Origin: UBA3206 sp964548855
GTDB lineage: Bacteria; Bacillota_I; Bacilli_A; Acholeplasmatales; Anaeroplasmataceae
Reading direction: 5' to 3'
NCBI GenBank assembly: GCA_964548855.1
Contig: CAZJSR010000014.1
Location: 1-55,321 of the forward strand
Length of the DNA stretch: 55,321 bases
Shown piece by piece: positions 24,574-34,488 of this stretch. The stretch's first letter is position 1. Each line of letters opens with the position of its first letter. The position numbers were made by a program, and so were the translations under genes. The notes beneath the pieces are model-generated. The model did no database searches. It saw only the letters and a list, made by a program, of their open reading frames with translations, and was not told where the DNA came from.

Positions 24574-24643
24574 TTTATTTTTAATAATAAAAATATTAAA
24601 CATACTGACCATAACTTACATTTTTTTATCAATTGAAACAAAA

Positions 24644-24667
24644 AAAAGACTACTTTCGTAATCTTTT
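24644..24667 (-). terminator. Terminator after the 124-residue membrane protein gene
   Basis: AAAAGACTAC (24644-24653) and GTAATCTTTT (24658-24667) form, on the minus strand, a ten-pair stem with one G-U wobble, closed by a GAAA tetraloop and followed by a T run. It overlaps the stop codon of the gene. Confidence 0.8.
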
Positions 24668-25041
24668 CAACCATTAATTACAATATATTGTTCTATATCA
24701 TATAACTTATCATCTTTAAATATTAATTGTATTCTATCACTTGATTTAGAATTATTTTTATATTTAGAGTATTCATATACTAATAGATCTTTTGTATCAG
24801 TCTTAGGTTCTACATCTTTAAATAATTTTTTTACTTCTTCTTTTTCAAGACCCATAACTAATTCTTTACTTGCATCTAAAATTATTTGTTTCTTTCTATC
24901 TTCTTCTTCATTAAATTTTATATTTCTCATTTTTATAAAATTTAATCCAAGACAATATATAACTATAACTGCAATAACAACCCAAAAGGCAATTGTTAAT
25001 AAAGTCTTAGTTATAGCATTTAAAAGTATAATATTAATCAC
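24667..25041 (-). CDS. Single-pass membrane protein, function unknown
   Basis: The 124-residue protein has an N-terminal membrane helix (about residues 10-33) and a charged cytosolic domain with an apparent helix (NEEEDRKKQIILDASKELV) followed by short strands. The compact C-terminal part (EYSKYKNNSK...QLIFKDDKLYDIEQY) vaguely resembles small beta-rich SmpA/BamE-type domains, but this is weak. The start codon is GTG with GAGGTG upstream. It lies 12 bases behind deoD and is the last gene before a terminator. Confidence 0.6.
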   Translation of the reverse strand: MINIILLNAITKTLLTIAFWVVIAVIVIYCLGLNFIKMRNIKFNEEEDRKKQIILDASKELVMGLEKEEVKKLFKDVEPKTDTKDLLVYEYSKYKNNSKSSDRIQLIFKDDKLYDIEQYIVING

Positions 25042-25053
25042 AAAAACACCTCA

Positions 25054-25770
25054 TTAATTATTTATTGATTCTAATGCTATTTTAATCATTGAATCAAAAC
25101 ATTTTTCTCTTTGTGATGATGTAGTTTTTTCATTAGTCACAAAAGAATCTGAAATTGTAAGAATACATGCTGCATTCTTATTTAATAGTTTAGCGTTTGC
25201 AAACAAAGCATAAGATTCCATTTCAACAACTTTACAATTATGCTTATTAACTAAACTTAAATAATCCTTATTAGTATGATAAAAAACATCAGATGAATGG
25301 CAATTTACAACACTTAAATCTATATTAAGTTTTTTTGCACAGTTAATAAGTTTCTCATTCAAATCATTTGATGGATATAGTATAGACGGATAATTATTTA
25401 AAACTTTACCATATGTAGACTCGCTAAAAGCTTCACCAACAAGCACAACATCAAAAACATTTAAATCTGCAGTATATGCTCCAGCAGAACCAACTCTAAT
25501 TATATTTTCAACTCCATAAAATGAAAACAATTCATATGAATATATACCTATGGATGGCATTCCCATCCCCGATGCCATTACTGAAACTTTTTTGCCATTA
25601 TAATAACCAGTATATCCAAAAATATTTCTAACAGTATTAAAACATATAACATCTTCTAAATATGTTTGTGCAATATATTTAGCTCTAAGAGGGTCTCCAG
25701 GCATTAATACTGTTTTCGCAATATTATCTTTATTATCTAATGCTATATGTGGTGTAGGAATATTAGACAT
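25054..25770 (-). CDS. deoD: Purine nucleoside phosphorylase (DeoD type)
   Basis: The 238-residue enzyme cleaves purine (deoxy)ribonucleosides with phosphate, giving free base and (deoxy)ribose-1-phosphate. The N-terminal VLMPGDPLRAKYIA segment binds phosphate, IIRVGSAGAY is the conserved core, and VVEMESYALF and LTISDSF carry nucleoside- and base-binding residues of the trimeric/hexameric PNP family. It overlaps the end of deoC by eight bases, forming a nucleoside salvage unit that feeds deoxyribose phosphate to DeoC. Confidence 0.95.
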   Translation of the reverse strand: MSNIPTPHIALDNKDNIAKTVLMPGDPLRAKYIAQTYLEDVICFNTVRNIFGYTGYYNGKKVSVMASGMGMPSIGIYSYELFSFYGVENIIRVGSAGAYTADLNVFDVVLVGEAFSESTYGKVLNNYPSILYPSNDLNEKLINCAKKLNIDLSVVNCHSSDVFYHTNKDYLSLVNKHNCKVVEMESYALFANAKLLNKNAACILTISDSFVTNEKTTSSQREKCFDSMIKIALESINN

Positions 25771-26419
25771 TTTTATTCTCTCCTTCTTTAATTTTCACTC
25801 CATTTGATGTACCTATTCTATTAGCACCAGCATTAACCATTTCTACATAAGTTTCATAATCTTTAACTCCACCTGATGCTTTTACACCAAAATCATTTCC
25901 AACTGTTTCTCTCATTAATTTAACATTTTCAATTGTTGCACCATTTGATGCAAATCCTGTTGATGTTTTAACAAAATCCGCACCAACTTCTTTTGCTATC
26001 TCGCAAACTTTAACAATTTCATCATTTGTTAAAAAACATGTTTCAAGAATAACCTTAACTAGAACTCCGCTTGCTGCATTTACAACTTCTTTTATATCAT
26101 GCATAACTGCATCATAATGATGAGCCTTAGTTTCTCCTATATTAATTACCATATCAATTTCATCTGCGCCATCTGAGATTGCTTTAGTAGTTTCAAAAGC
26201 TTTTACAGCTGTTGTATTTGCACCAAGAGGAAATCCAATAACTGTACAAACTTTAATATCAGTTCCATTTAATAATTTTTTTGCTAAAGAAACCCAGTAT
26301 GGGTTAACACAAACACTCATAAAGTCATTTTCATATGCTTCATTACATAACTTCATAATATCATCACTTGTTGCATATTGAGCAAGTTTTGTATGATCAA
26401 TATATTTTGAATTAAACAT
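25763..26419 (-). CDS. deoC: Deoxyribose-phosphate aldolase
   Basis: The 218-residue TIM-barrel enzyme splits 2-deoxyribose-5-phosphate into acetaldehyde and glyceraldehyde-3-phosphate. The Schiff-base lysine is in FVKTSTGF, and the proton-relay lysines in LVKVILETC and GVKASGGV are present. With deoD it routes deoxynucleosides into glycolysis; the acetaldehyde could be handled by AdhE, which is encoded nearby. The RBS AAGGAGTGGG precedes the ATG. deoD overlaps its end. Confidence 0.96.
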   Translation of the reverse strand: MFNSKYIDHTKLAQYATSDDIMKLCNEAYENDFMSVCVNPYWVSLAKKLLNGTDIKVCTVIGFPLGANTTAVKAFETTKAISDGADEIDMVINIGETKAHHYDAVMHDIKEVVNAASGVLVKVILETCFLTNDEIVKVCEIAKEVGADFVKTSTGFASNGATIENVKLMRETVGNDFGVKASGGVKDYETYVEMVNAGANRIGTSNGVKIKEGENKNV

Positions 26420-26430
26420 TATCCCACTCC

Positions 26431-27294
26431 TTAAATATCTAATATTGATTCTAATTCAATTTTCTTTAAATTTACTTGAATCTCAGGATACTTTGTTTTT
26501 ATTATATGCTTTTTTATCTTTTTTATATGTTTAGGATTTAACATATATATTCCAAACATTCCATCATTGATTACTTCAAATGAATTAGATACATTGTCAA
26601 GTAAATCTTCAAATTTAATAACCTTCCTTATTATTCCATCATCATATATAAAAATTTGAACATTAGAAGGAATAATAAAAGGATCAAGACCATCCCACTT
26701 TGCTCCTATAAAAGCCTTTCTACTTCCAGGTCTTCTAAAAAATTCATATGAAAGTGGTATCGCATTATATTCTTTATAATTATTTTTAAGTAACTCTTTA
26801 TTTTCTACATAATGATACACTCTTTCAAGTTCATCTGAATCAATTTTACTGTATTGCATAAATTCTTCTTCATGTCTTATTTTATAAGCTTGTTTTATTC
26901 CATCATATGCCTTTAGCATAGTAACTCTTCTATACGGTAAGACATCTGAAAAAGTCTCATTATAAACGAAAAAAGAATATCTTTTACACATTGTCTCAAC
27001 AATATTTAAAAGTTTATTTATTTTATAATCTGGATATAAAATATCGAATTCGATTCTGATATTTAAATCCAAAAATTGTGGTGATATTCTATGAATATCA
27101 GGCACAACAGATTTTTCGCCAAAAATAAATTCCGCTTTTAAATCTATATCGCGGTTATCGTAATATGCAATTTTTTCTGATTGTCTAGTTTCCGTATCAA
27201 GTTTTATATATTTATTATCATTTAAATATTCATATAAATCTGCTCGATCGAAAGTCCTAGTATGTTCTTTAAAGAAATAAAATCTAAACTTCAT
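26431..27294 (-). CDS. Soluble protein of unknown function, upstream of deoC
   Basis: The 287-residue protein has no signal peptide or membrane helix and no motif I can name. It is rich in Tyr, Phe and charged residues; RRPGSRKAFIGAKWDGLDPF (about residues 186-205) is a distinctive internal segment, and the C-terminus is basic (KHIKKIKKHIIKTKYPE). I chose the ATG at 27294, with AAGGATG ten bases upstream; a longer frame to 27339 has no site. It is 12 bases from deoC and probably co-transcribed with the salvage genes, though this need not mean shared function. Confidence 0.65.
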   Translation of the reverse strand: MKFRFYFFKEHTRTFDRADLYEYLNDNKYIKLDTETRQSEKIAYYDNRDIDLKAEFIFGEKSVVPDIHRISPQFLDLNIRIEFDILYPDYKINKLLNIVETMCKRYSFFVYNETFSDVLPYRRVTMLKAYDGIKQAYKIRHEEEFMQYSKIDSDELERVYHYVENKELLKNNYKEYNAIPLSYEFFRRPGSRKAFIGAKWDGLDPFIIPSNVQIFIYDDGIIRKVIKFEDLLDNVSNSFEVINDGMFGIYMLNPKHIKKIKKHIIKTKYPEIQVNLKKIELESILDI

Positions 27295-27389
27295 ACTACG
27301 CACATCCTTCAATTTACATTTTATCACTAAAAACTGCAAAACACAACAAAAACTTACTTCGTCAACATTTATAGAGATTTGAAAAAATA

Positions 27390-27409
27390 AAAGCTACCGA
27401 GGTAGCTTT
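27390..27409 (-). terminator. Terminator after ileS
   Basis: AAAGCTACC (27390-27398) and GGTAGCTTT (27401-27409) form a tight hairpin directly beyond the ileS stop codon; the minus strand continues with a T-rich tract. Confidence 0.85.
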
Positions 27410-27415
27410 CAGTAA

Positions 27416-30136
27416 TTATTTTAAGTTTTTAACAATCATATCACATCTAGGACATAACTCATCATCATTAATTAATGGTACAATTGCCCAACATCTTGCA
27501 CAAGTATGACCTAAAGCTTGTGTAACTGAAACATCAAATGTATCACCTAAATTAATTTCACATTGTGAAACAATTAATAATTGTCCTACATTACAATTAA
27601 TTACATCAAACACTTCTTTTGCTTCTTTATCTAAAGTAAGTGTGACTTTTGCATTAAATGATTTACCTATAATCTTGTTTGCACGTGCTTCTTCTAATGC
27701 TTTATTAATCTTTTCACGATATTTCATAAACTTATCGAAAGACTCTTCAAGTTTTTTCATATCATCAGTTATATTAACGGCATTTGGCATATTTGCCAAA
27801 TAAACATCTTCTTCACTATGGAATGGAACTAAATCATATGCTTCAGACATTGTATGAGGAATAATAGGTGATAATAACTTAATTAAAGCATTTAAGATTT
27901 GATAGAATACAGTTTGTACTGATAATCTTATATTGCTATTTGGTGATTCAATATATAGAATATCTTTAGTGAAGTCTAAATAGAATGCACTTAAAGTATT
28001 TGCAATATATGAATTTACTTCACGATAAACTTCCCCAAAATCAAAATTATCATAATGTTTCTTAACATTTGAAATAAAGTTTTGAAGTTTAATAAACATA
28101 TATTTATCAACGTTTTCAAGTTTATCATATTCTAATGAATTATTAGGATCAAAATCAGATACATTTGTTAATAAGAATTTAATAGTATTTCTTATCTTTC
28201 TATATGATTCAGAAACTTGTTTTAACAAATCTTCAGATAGTGGCATATCTGCACGATACTCTACACTCGCAACCCATAAACGTAAGATATCAGCACCTTT
28301 ATCATTACATACTTTGTTAGGATCTATTGTATTACCTAAAGATTTACTCATTTTTCTTCCTTGACCATCAAGTGTAAAACCATGAGAAACAACAGTCTTA
28401 TATGGTGCTACTCCTGTAGTCGCAACTCCTGTAATTATACTTGAATTAAACCAACCTCTATATTGGTCTGAACCTTCTAAATATAAATCTGCAGGATACT
28501 TAAGTCCTCTTCTTGAAAGTAATCTATGACTTGAACCTGAATCGAACCATACATCCATAATATCAGATTCTTTAGTAAATTGACCATTAGGACTTCCTTC
28601 ATGAGTAAATCCTTCTGGTAGTAATTCATTAGCTGTCTTTTCAAACCAAATATTTGAACCATATTTACCAAATAAATCCGCAACATGCTTTAAAACTTTT
28701 TGATCAAGAATTGCCTCACCATTTTCAGCATAGAAAATTGGAATAGGAACCCCCCATGCTCTTTGACGAGAAATACACCAATCATGACGATCTTTAATCA
28801 TATTAGAAATTCTAATATCTCCCCATTTTGGATTCCAATTAACATTTTTTATTGCATTTAAAATATCATCTTTAATTGGATCAATTGAAGCAAACCATTG
28901 TGGTGTTGCACGGAAGATTACTGGCTTTTTAGTACGCCAATCATGTGGGTAGCTATGTGTAATTGGTTTTAATTTTAAAAGACAACCACACTTATCAAAA
29001 TCTTCTATAATCGCATCTTCTGATGCTTCATAATACATACCCGCATATTTTCCAGCAGCTTCTGTTTGAACACCTTTGTCATTTACACAAACTAAAATAT
29101 CAAGACCATATTCCTTACCAGCATTGTAGTCTTCTTCTCCATATCCTGGTGCGATATGAACAAATCCAGTACCATCTGTAACTGTAACATATGATGCATT
29201 AATTACAGGTGAAATTCTATCATATAACGGATGTTTATATTTAAGATTTAATAATTCATTTCCCATTTTCTTATCTAAAACAACTACATCTTCAAGTTCT
29301 AATGTTTCCTTTAAAGATTCTAATAATTCAGACGCACAAATCATTTTTCCTTTATTTGAATTAAATAAAGAATATTCAATTTCTGGTCCAGCACAAACAG
29401 CTAAATTTCCAGGTAAAGTCCATGGTGTTGTAGTCCAAACCATAAATGCTGCATCTTTATAATCACCTTCACCATTTACAATTGGAAATTTAAAATAAAT
29501 AGATTTAGATGTAATATCTTTATATTCAATTTCAGCCTCAGCTAATGCTGATTCGCTTGATGGAGACCAATAAACAGGTTTTAAACCTTTATATATTAAA
29601 CCTTTTTCTGCCATTTTCGCAAATACTAAGATTTGATCACGTTCAAATTCTGGTTGTAATGTAATATATGGATTTTCAAAATCACCTAATACTCCTAAAC
29701 GTTTAAACCCTTTCTTTTGTCTATCAACTTGTTTATAAGCATATTCTTCACATAATTTACGGAATTCACTTTTTGCCATTTCTTTTCTATTTACACCTGC
29801 TTTTTGTAAAGCAGTTTCAATAGGAAGACCGTGTGTATCCCATCCTGGAATATAAACACTCTTATATCCATTCATATTCTTATAACGAACAACGATATCC
29901 TTTAAAATCTTATTAAGAGCATGACCTAAATGAATATCTCCATTTGCATAAGGAGGACCATCATGTAATGTGTATTCCTCGCAACTTTCATTCTTCTTAA
30001 TTACTCTATTATAAAGATCCATTTTTTCCCATTTCTCTTGAATTTTAGGTTCTTTATTAGGTAAATTACCTCTCATTTCAAATTCAGTTTTTCCCATAAA
30101 TAAAGTATCTTTATAATCTTTTTTCATATCTGACAT
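27416..30136 (-). CDS. ileS: Isoleucyl-tRNA synthetase
   Basis: The 906-residue class I synthetase charges tRNA-Ile. It shows the HIGH-type motif in PPYANGDIHLGHALNK (about residues 59-74), the CP1 editing domain, WDTHGLP, the KMSKS motif in GRKMSKSLGN, and a C-terminal zinc-binding domain with CARCW and CPRC cysteine pairs. Length matches the bacterial, non-mupirocin-resistant type. The RBS AGGAGG lies eight to nine bases before the ATG. Expression is controlled by the T-box leader immediately upstream. Confidence 0.98.
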   Translation of the reverse strand: MSDMKKDYKDTLFMGKTEFEMRGNLPNKEPKIQEKWEKMDLYNRVIKKNESCEEYTLHDGPPYANGDIHLGHALNKILKDIVVRYKNMNGYKSVYIPGWDTHGLPIETALQKAGVNRKEMAKSEFRKLCEEYAYKQVDRQKKGFKRLGVLGDFENPYITLQPEFERDQILVFAKMAEKGLIYKGLKPVYWSPSSESALAEAEIEYKDITSKSIYFKFPIVNGEGDYKDAAFMVWTTTPWTLPGNLAVCAGPEIEYSLFNSNKGKMICASELLESLKETLELEDVVVLDKKMGNELLNLKYKHPLYDRISPVINASYVTVTDGTGFVHIAPGYGEEDYNAGKEYGLDILVCVNDKGVQTEAAGKYAGMYYEASEDAIIEDFDKCGCLLKLKPITHSYPHDWRTKKPVIFRATPQWFASIDPIKDDILNAIKNVNWNPKWGDIRISNMIKDRHDWCISRQRAWGVPIPIFYAENGEAILDQKVLKHVADLFGKYGSNIWFEKTANELLPEGFTHEGSPNGQFTKESDIMDVWFDSGSSHRLLSRRGLKYPADLYLEGSDQYRGWFNSSIITGVATTGVAPYKTVVSHGFTLDGQGRKMSKSLGNTIDPNKVCNDKGADILRLWVASVEYRADMPLSEDLLKQVSESYRKIRNTIKFLLTNVSDFDPNNSLEYDKLENVDKYMFIKLQNFISNVKKHYDNFDFGEVYREVNSYIANTLSAFYLDFTKDILYIESPNSNIRLSVQTVFYQILNALIKLLSPIIPHTMSEAYDLVPFHSEEDVYLANMPNAVNITDDMKKLEESFDKFMKYREKINKALEEARANKIIGKSFNAKVTLTLDKEAKEVFDVINCNVGQLLIVSQCEINLGDTFDVSVTQALGHTCARCWAIVPLINDDELCPRCDMIVKNLK

Positions 30137-30153
30137 ATTTTATTCCTCCTATA

Positions 30154-30380
30154 AAATAAAAAAATCGTCCTAAATTAAGGACGATTAATAACCGTGGTAC
30201 CACCTTAGTTCTAGATATACTAGCACTCATTAACTGTAACGTAGTTAACGTAATTAGTTTATCACTAATTAACCTACATTGGTGATCTTAAAATAAATCA
30301 TCATACTAGACTTCCACCATCTCTAGTTCGCTTAATGAATCATATTTATTTTACGTCCAATATCTTTGGATTTAATATAC
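30154..30380 (-). promoter_or_regulatory. T-box riboswitch of ileS (isoleucine specifier AUC)
   Basis: The minus strand shows a complete T-box leader. Stem I is closed by ATTGG/CCAAT; its specifier loop has ACGTA on the 5' side and AAG-AUC-A on the 3' side, with the AUC isoleucine codon at 30284-30286. The AGCGA element and the GATGGTGG distal loop (within ACTAG/CTAGT) follow the known Stem I plan. The T-box sequence AAGGTGGTACCACGG is at 30192-30206. The terminator hairpin AATCGTCCT/AGGACGATT (30163-30186) ends in T residues. Uncharged tRNA-Ile would stabilise the antiterminator and switch ileS on. Confidence 0.95.
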
Positions 30381-30386
30381 TTTATT

Positions 30387-30415
30387 ATTATACCTTTAAT
30401 TTACAATTTTGTAAA
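30387..30415 (-). promoter_or_regulatory. Promoter of the ileS T-box transcript
   Basis: On the minus strand TTTACA (30410-30415) and TATAAT (30387-30392) are 17 bases apart, placing the start about seven bases further, just before the Stem I region. An inverted repeat around TTTACAA overlaps the -35 box. Confidence 0.75.
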
Positions 30416-30487
30416 TCTTTTTTTAAATAATCGAATAAAATACAATATTTTTGTACTTATTATTATAAACATAATTATACTTAATCT

Positions 30488-31276
30488 TTATTTTTCTAAT
30501 TCATATGCTCTTTTTGTACATTTTTGTGAACATTTATCAATAATTTCATCTAAATTATATTCGTCAAATACATATACACCTTCAATAGTAGTTCCCTTAT
30601 AACTACAAACATTATCAATCAATGTATCAATATCTAATTTTGATTCTTTAAGCATCTTCGCACAACCAATAGAAGCATCAGCTAACATATTTCTTACTTC
30701 TTCTTCTTTTATTCCGTTTTTCATTGCACTTCTCATAAATGATCTTATAAAATACCAAAAATATGCTGGATAAGATCCATTCATAGGAAGTAAAATATTA
30801 ATTTTATCTTCACTTACAACAGTAACTGAACCAATAGATTCAAATATTTTTTTAGAATCTTGAGCAACTTGTTCATTTATTCCATCACAAAATGCCATAG
30901 TTGAAACAGCCATATTAATAGAAGCTCCTAAATTTGGCATTACTCTTACAACATCTACTTTATTAAGATATTTCTTAATATAATTTATAGTAATACCTGC
31001 CGCAATTGATATAACACATTTAGGTTTATTATTAAGATTTGTTAATTTTTCCATAACTTCAGGGAAAGTTTGAGGTTTAACCGCAAGGATTAACATTAAA
31101 CAATTCTCAAAAACCTCTTGTTCACTACTTGCACATTTAAGATTATCATTAATTACACTCTCTTTATTTAGATCATAAACTAAAATATCTTCTTTATTAT
31201 ATAGTTTTGATGAAACAACACCATTAATAATACTAGACCCCATTTTTCCATAACCAATAATTCCAAGTTTATACAT
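30488..31276 (-). CDS. proC: Pyrroline-5-carboxylate reductase
   Basis: The 262-residue NAD(P)H-dependent enzyme makes proline from pyrroline-5-carboxylate. The N-terminal Rossmann motif is GIIGYGKMGSSIINGV, followed by LAVKPQTF and VVRVMPNLGASINMA, and the C-terminal dimerisation domain is present with the substrate-binding segment corresponding to KGTTIEGV. Length is normal. The RBS AAGGTAGG precedes the ATG. It is flanked by the ileS promoter region downstream and by the terminator of the large envelope operon upstream, so it is its own unit. Confidence 0.93.
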   Translation of the reverse strand: MYKLGIIGYGKMGSSIINGVVSSKLYNKEDILVYDLNKESVINDNLKCASSEQEVFENCLMLILAVKPQTFPEVMEKLTNLNNKPKCVISIAAGITINYIKKYLNKVDVVRVMPNLGASINMAVSTMAFCDGINEQVAQDSKKIFESIGSVTVVSEDKINILLPMNGSYPAYFWYFIRSFMRSAMKNGIKEEEVRNMLADASIGCAKMLKESKLDIDTLIDNVCSYKGTTIEGVYVFDEYNLDEIIDKCSQKCTKRAYELEK

Positions 31277-31342
31277 AATTATTACCTACCTTTTTTTATA
31301 TTATAAAAAAGAAATGACAAATTTTCTATAAATAAAAAGAAA

Positions 31343-31390
31343 ATAGAATAAGATTTTTAATATCTATAATTTATAAAAATCTTATTCTAT
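31343..31390 (-). terminator. Terminator of the nine-gene envelope locus
   Basis: A 17-bp perfect stem, ATAGAATAAGATTTTTA (31343-31359) with its complement at 31374-31390, closes a 14-base loop five bases beyond the LRR gene stop codon, and T-rich sequence follows on the minus strand. It is the longest perfect terminator stem I found in the window. Confidence 0.9.
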
Positions 31391-31395
31391 ATATC

Positions 31396-34300
31396 TTATG
31401 ATTTTTTATACTTTACATATAGTTTAGCATAAACGTAATTATTTAACCAGTAATTTGTACTATTACCGTATTCATCAAAAACTTGATTTCCAAATGAATC
31501 GTAAATACCTAAAATTTTGTAACCTTCTTTACTTTCAATTTGAACGCTACAATCTCTAAATGCTGTTCCTTTAAATGTATAAGATTTAGTATCTAAAGTT
31601 TTAAAATAGTTTTCCGTTGATACTACATTAGAAGAAATCATAACAACTCCTTCTTTATTTTCTTGATTATGTAAAATAATTTTTTGAATATTTTCTGGAG
31701 TATGTTCTATAGTGATTTGATATATGTATAATGAACCATCTTTTTCTTCTAATGTATCATAATAATCTATAGAAAGTTTTACTGAACTATATATATTCAT
31801 TATAACTTTATCTTTATTATTAGACTTATAATTAAAATTATAGTCCTCTAATCCATTTAAACTAGCACTTATAACTGAAGATCCTTCTATCATTTTAACA
31901 TTGATAAAATAAGCATATAAACTTATGTCTGATTCTATCACACTATTTGGCGCAATATATTCAGAAGGACTAATTGACCAACCATAGAAATTTTCAAGGT
32001 TATATTCTTTTAATTCAATTAATTCATTTCTATCATATGAAATACTTTCTAATAAATAATCATCACGATAATATGAAATAGTTACTTTTGAATCATCATA
32101 ATATGTAAATGTTTCTTCTTGTGTATCTTTAATATAAATTGAATTTTCTTTACTAAAATATTGATTAATTAACAGATTACTATAACTACTATCATAAAAT
32201 AATACAACATCTTCATTTGTATCTATTACATCCTTAATATTAGTGATAAAAATATCATCATAATAATAAGTTTTATCTTTATAATTAATTATATATTGTT
32301 CAAAATTAGTTTTTGAAATAATATTAAAATTTTCACTATTAAGTATCCCATTATTATTAACGCCTATTATGTTTACTTTTGATTTAAAAGAAATATTGTT
32401 AAGACTTGTTGCTAAAGAAGGTGTAAATGAATTTCTTTGTTCTATATAAATATTACATAAATTTTCTGAATAATTAAAGAAATTAGATGAAATTTTATTA
32501 GAATCAATATATATATTTTTTAGACTACCACAACCATCTAAAAATTCATCATTTACCTCATCTAACTTTAAATACGCCGTAACAAGAGTATATGGAATAT
32601 TTTCACCAAAAATAGATTTTAAATTATTATTAGATATGTCACAGTTAAATTTAACTTCCTCAAGATTTTTATAACATGAAAGAACATTTATAGATGAATT
32701 ATAATTTTTATTAATTACTATACTTTTAATATTATTATCATCTAAAATCTTATAATCAGCATTATCTACACATAATCTACTAACATTTTTTAAACTAAAA
32801 TTTTTAATTCTTTCAAGTGAATTAATATTTAAAATTTTGATTTTAGAATTAACATAATTAAATGGATCTACATTAATATTCACTTCATTATCAATTAAAA
32901 CATTTGTTAATGTTGTATTATTAAAATAATCTTTATTATTAATATCAGCTTTTATTATAATACTATTTTGATAAGTTTCAGGAATAACTTGTGCAATAGG
33001 TTTATATGTAGATTTTATAATAATATTTTTGATATATTTTAAATCAAATTTTAATAATGAAACATTGTCATTTTCAATAATTAAAGTTTGAATATTAGGA
33101 CTTTCAAATATTGAATTATCAATATCAAAGTCATCTTTTCCCATAATATGAACTGTATCAAAATTATTCTTAGTAATTACATACAATGGTATTTCCATTT
33201 TTTTGTTTATAATAAATGTTTTATCAATAGTATTATTAACTAATACTAATTGATCATCAATATATTCATAATCACCATCAGAACTTACTGAATAATTAGA
33301 GAAATTAAAATCCCTTAAACTATCACCTATAATAGCTTCTTTATTACTGAAATGAAAATATTTTTTTTCTGCAGTAGAAATATTAAATAAGTCCCCTAGC
33401 ATATAACTTTCAAAATATTCTTCACCTGAAGTTAAACTTGATAATTTTTTTGCGTTTACAATACACTCTTCAATAATTACATCAGATTCACCATATGAAA
33501 TATTTGTTACATTCGGACAATCGATAATTGAATTTTTAGATAAATAGGAATTAGGAAATTCAATATTTTCTAATTTATCACATGAGTAAAAAGAATATGA
33601 TCCAATTTTACTAACATTTTTTGAAGAAATATTAACTAATTTATCACATTTTACGAACGCATAATCATCTATTTCTCCTGATAAACCTTCAACATTTGAT
33701 AAAAAATCACAATTTAAAAATGAATAACGTCCAACACTTATATTTATTCCTTTAACACTTTCAAGTCTATTACAATTTTCAAAACAATTATTACCGATAT
33801 CAAAGTTTAAAGCTTTAATTTCTACACTAACAACTTTTGAAAATGCAAAAATATTATCATCAATACCTGCAATTTCATAACCCGCAAATCTATCAGGAAT
33901 AACAATATTTTTATTTGATGTATAACAATCAACAATATATAATTTATTATCTCTTAAATCATATTGGAATTGATTATCTTGATATGAATCATCAGTCCCG
34001 ACAAAATAAAGTGTAGAAAATATAATAGATAAGAAAGTAAGTAAAATAGTTAAAGAATAAAACAATATATATAGGATTCTATTAATACGTATTGGTTTCT
34101 TTTTAGTATTTAATAACACCTCGTCATTAATATCATCGCCATAAAATTCTTTATTATTTATATAGGCATTTTCAAACTTTGCATCTATTAAATCAAATTC
34201 AATATTCGCACAATTTTCTTCCTGAAAAAACTTCACTTTAGGAATAAATGTTTTCTTAGGATTAACTATAAAATTAGAGTATGTAAATTTATTTGAAGAT

Positions 34301-34488
34301 AATATTTTATGAGAACTATCATACTGTCTAACAATATAAGTAATATCTGTTAATGGTTCTTTATAATTATTTTTAAATTCCATATAAAAATAATTCTTAC
34401 CATTCTCTTTAATTCTTCTCATCTTTTTTAAAGATATATATTTACTTGATGTTTCGCTTGATTTAATATAACTATCTTGATACTTCAT
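31396..34488 (-). CDS. BspA-type leucine-rich-repeat surface protein with InlB-like repeat
   Basis: The 1030-residue protein has a cytosolic, beta-rich N-terminal domain of about 137 residues, one membrane helix (about 138-163) and a large extracellular part. Between about residues 170 and 340 there are BspA/LRR_5-type repeats (YSFLNCDFLSNVEG, YAFVKCDKLVNI, YSFYSCDKLENIEF), with degenerate repeats beyond. A segment ending in SDISLYAYF after FYGWSISP matches an InlB B-type (Listeria-Bacteroides) repeat. I chose the ATG at 34488 with AAAGGAG nine bases upstream; a TTG at 34497 is too close to that site. It is last in the nine-gene locus. No LPXTG anchor. Confidence 0.8.
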   Translation of the reverse strand: MKYQDSYIKSSETSSKYISLKKMRRIKENGKNYFYMEFKNNYKEPLTDITYIVRQYDSSHKILSSNKFTYSNFIVNPKKTFIPKVKFFQEENCANIEFDLIDAKFENAYINNKEFYGDDINDEVLLNTKKKPIRINRILYILFYSLTILLTFLSIIFSTLYFVGTDDSYQDNQFQYDLRDNKLYIVDCYTSNKNIVIPDRFAGYEIAGIDDNIFAFSKVVSVEIKALNFDIGNNCFENCNRLESVKGINISVGRYSFLNCDFLSNVEGLSGEIDDYAFVKCDKLVNISSKNVSKIGSYSFYSCDKLENIEFPNSYLSKNSIIDCPNVTNISYGESDVIIEECIVNAKKLSSLTSGEEYFESYMLGDLFNISTAEKKYFHFSNKEAIIGDSLRDFNFSNYSVSSDGDYEYIDDQLVLVNNTIDKTFIINKKMEIPLYVITKNNFDTVHIMGKDDFDIDNSIFESPNIQTLIIENDNVSLLKFDLKYIKNIIIKSTYKPIAQVIPETYQNSIIIKADINNKDYFNNTTLTNVLIDNEVNINVDPFNYVNSKIKILNINSLERIKNFSLKNVSRLCVDNADYKILDDNNIKSIVINKNYNSSINVLSCYKNLEEVKFNCDISNNNLKSIFGENIPYTLVTAYLKLDEVNDEFLDGCGSLKNIYIDSNKISSNFFNYSENLCNIYIEQRNSFTPSLATSLNNISFKSKVNIIGVNNNGILNSENFNIISKTNFEQYIINYKDKTYYYDDIFITNIKDVIDTNEDVVLFYDSSYSNLLINQYFSKENSIYIKDTQEETFTYYDDSKVTISYYRDDYLLESISYDRNELIELKEYNLENFYGWSISPSEYIAPNSVIESDISLYAYFINVKMIEGSSVISASLNGLEDYNFNYKSNNKDKVIMNIYSSVKLSIDYYDTLEEKDGSLYIYQITIEHTPENIQKIILHNQENKEGVVMISSNVVSTENYFKTLDTKSYTFKGTAFRDCSVQIESKEGYKILGIYDSFGNQVFDEYGNSTNYWLNNYVYAKLYVKYKKS

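Noticed and set aside
30366..30602. Plus-strand frame over the ileS promoter
   Set aside because: It overlaps the T-box promoter and the end of proC on the other strand, is hydrophobic only because of AT-rich composition, and has no ribosome-binding site.
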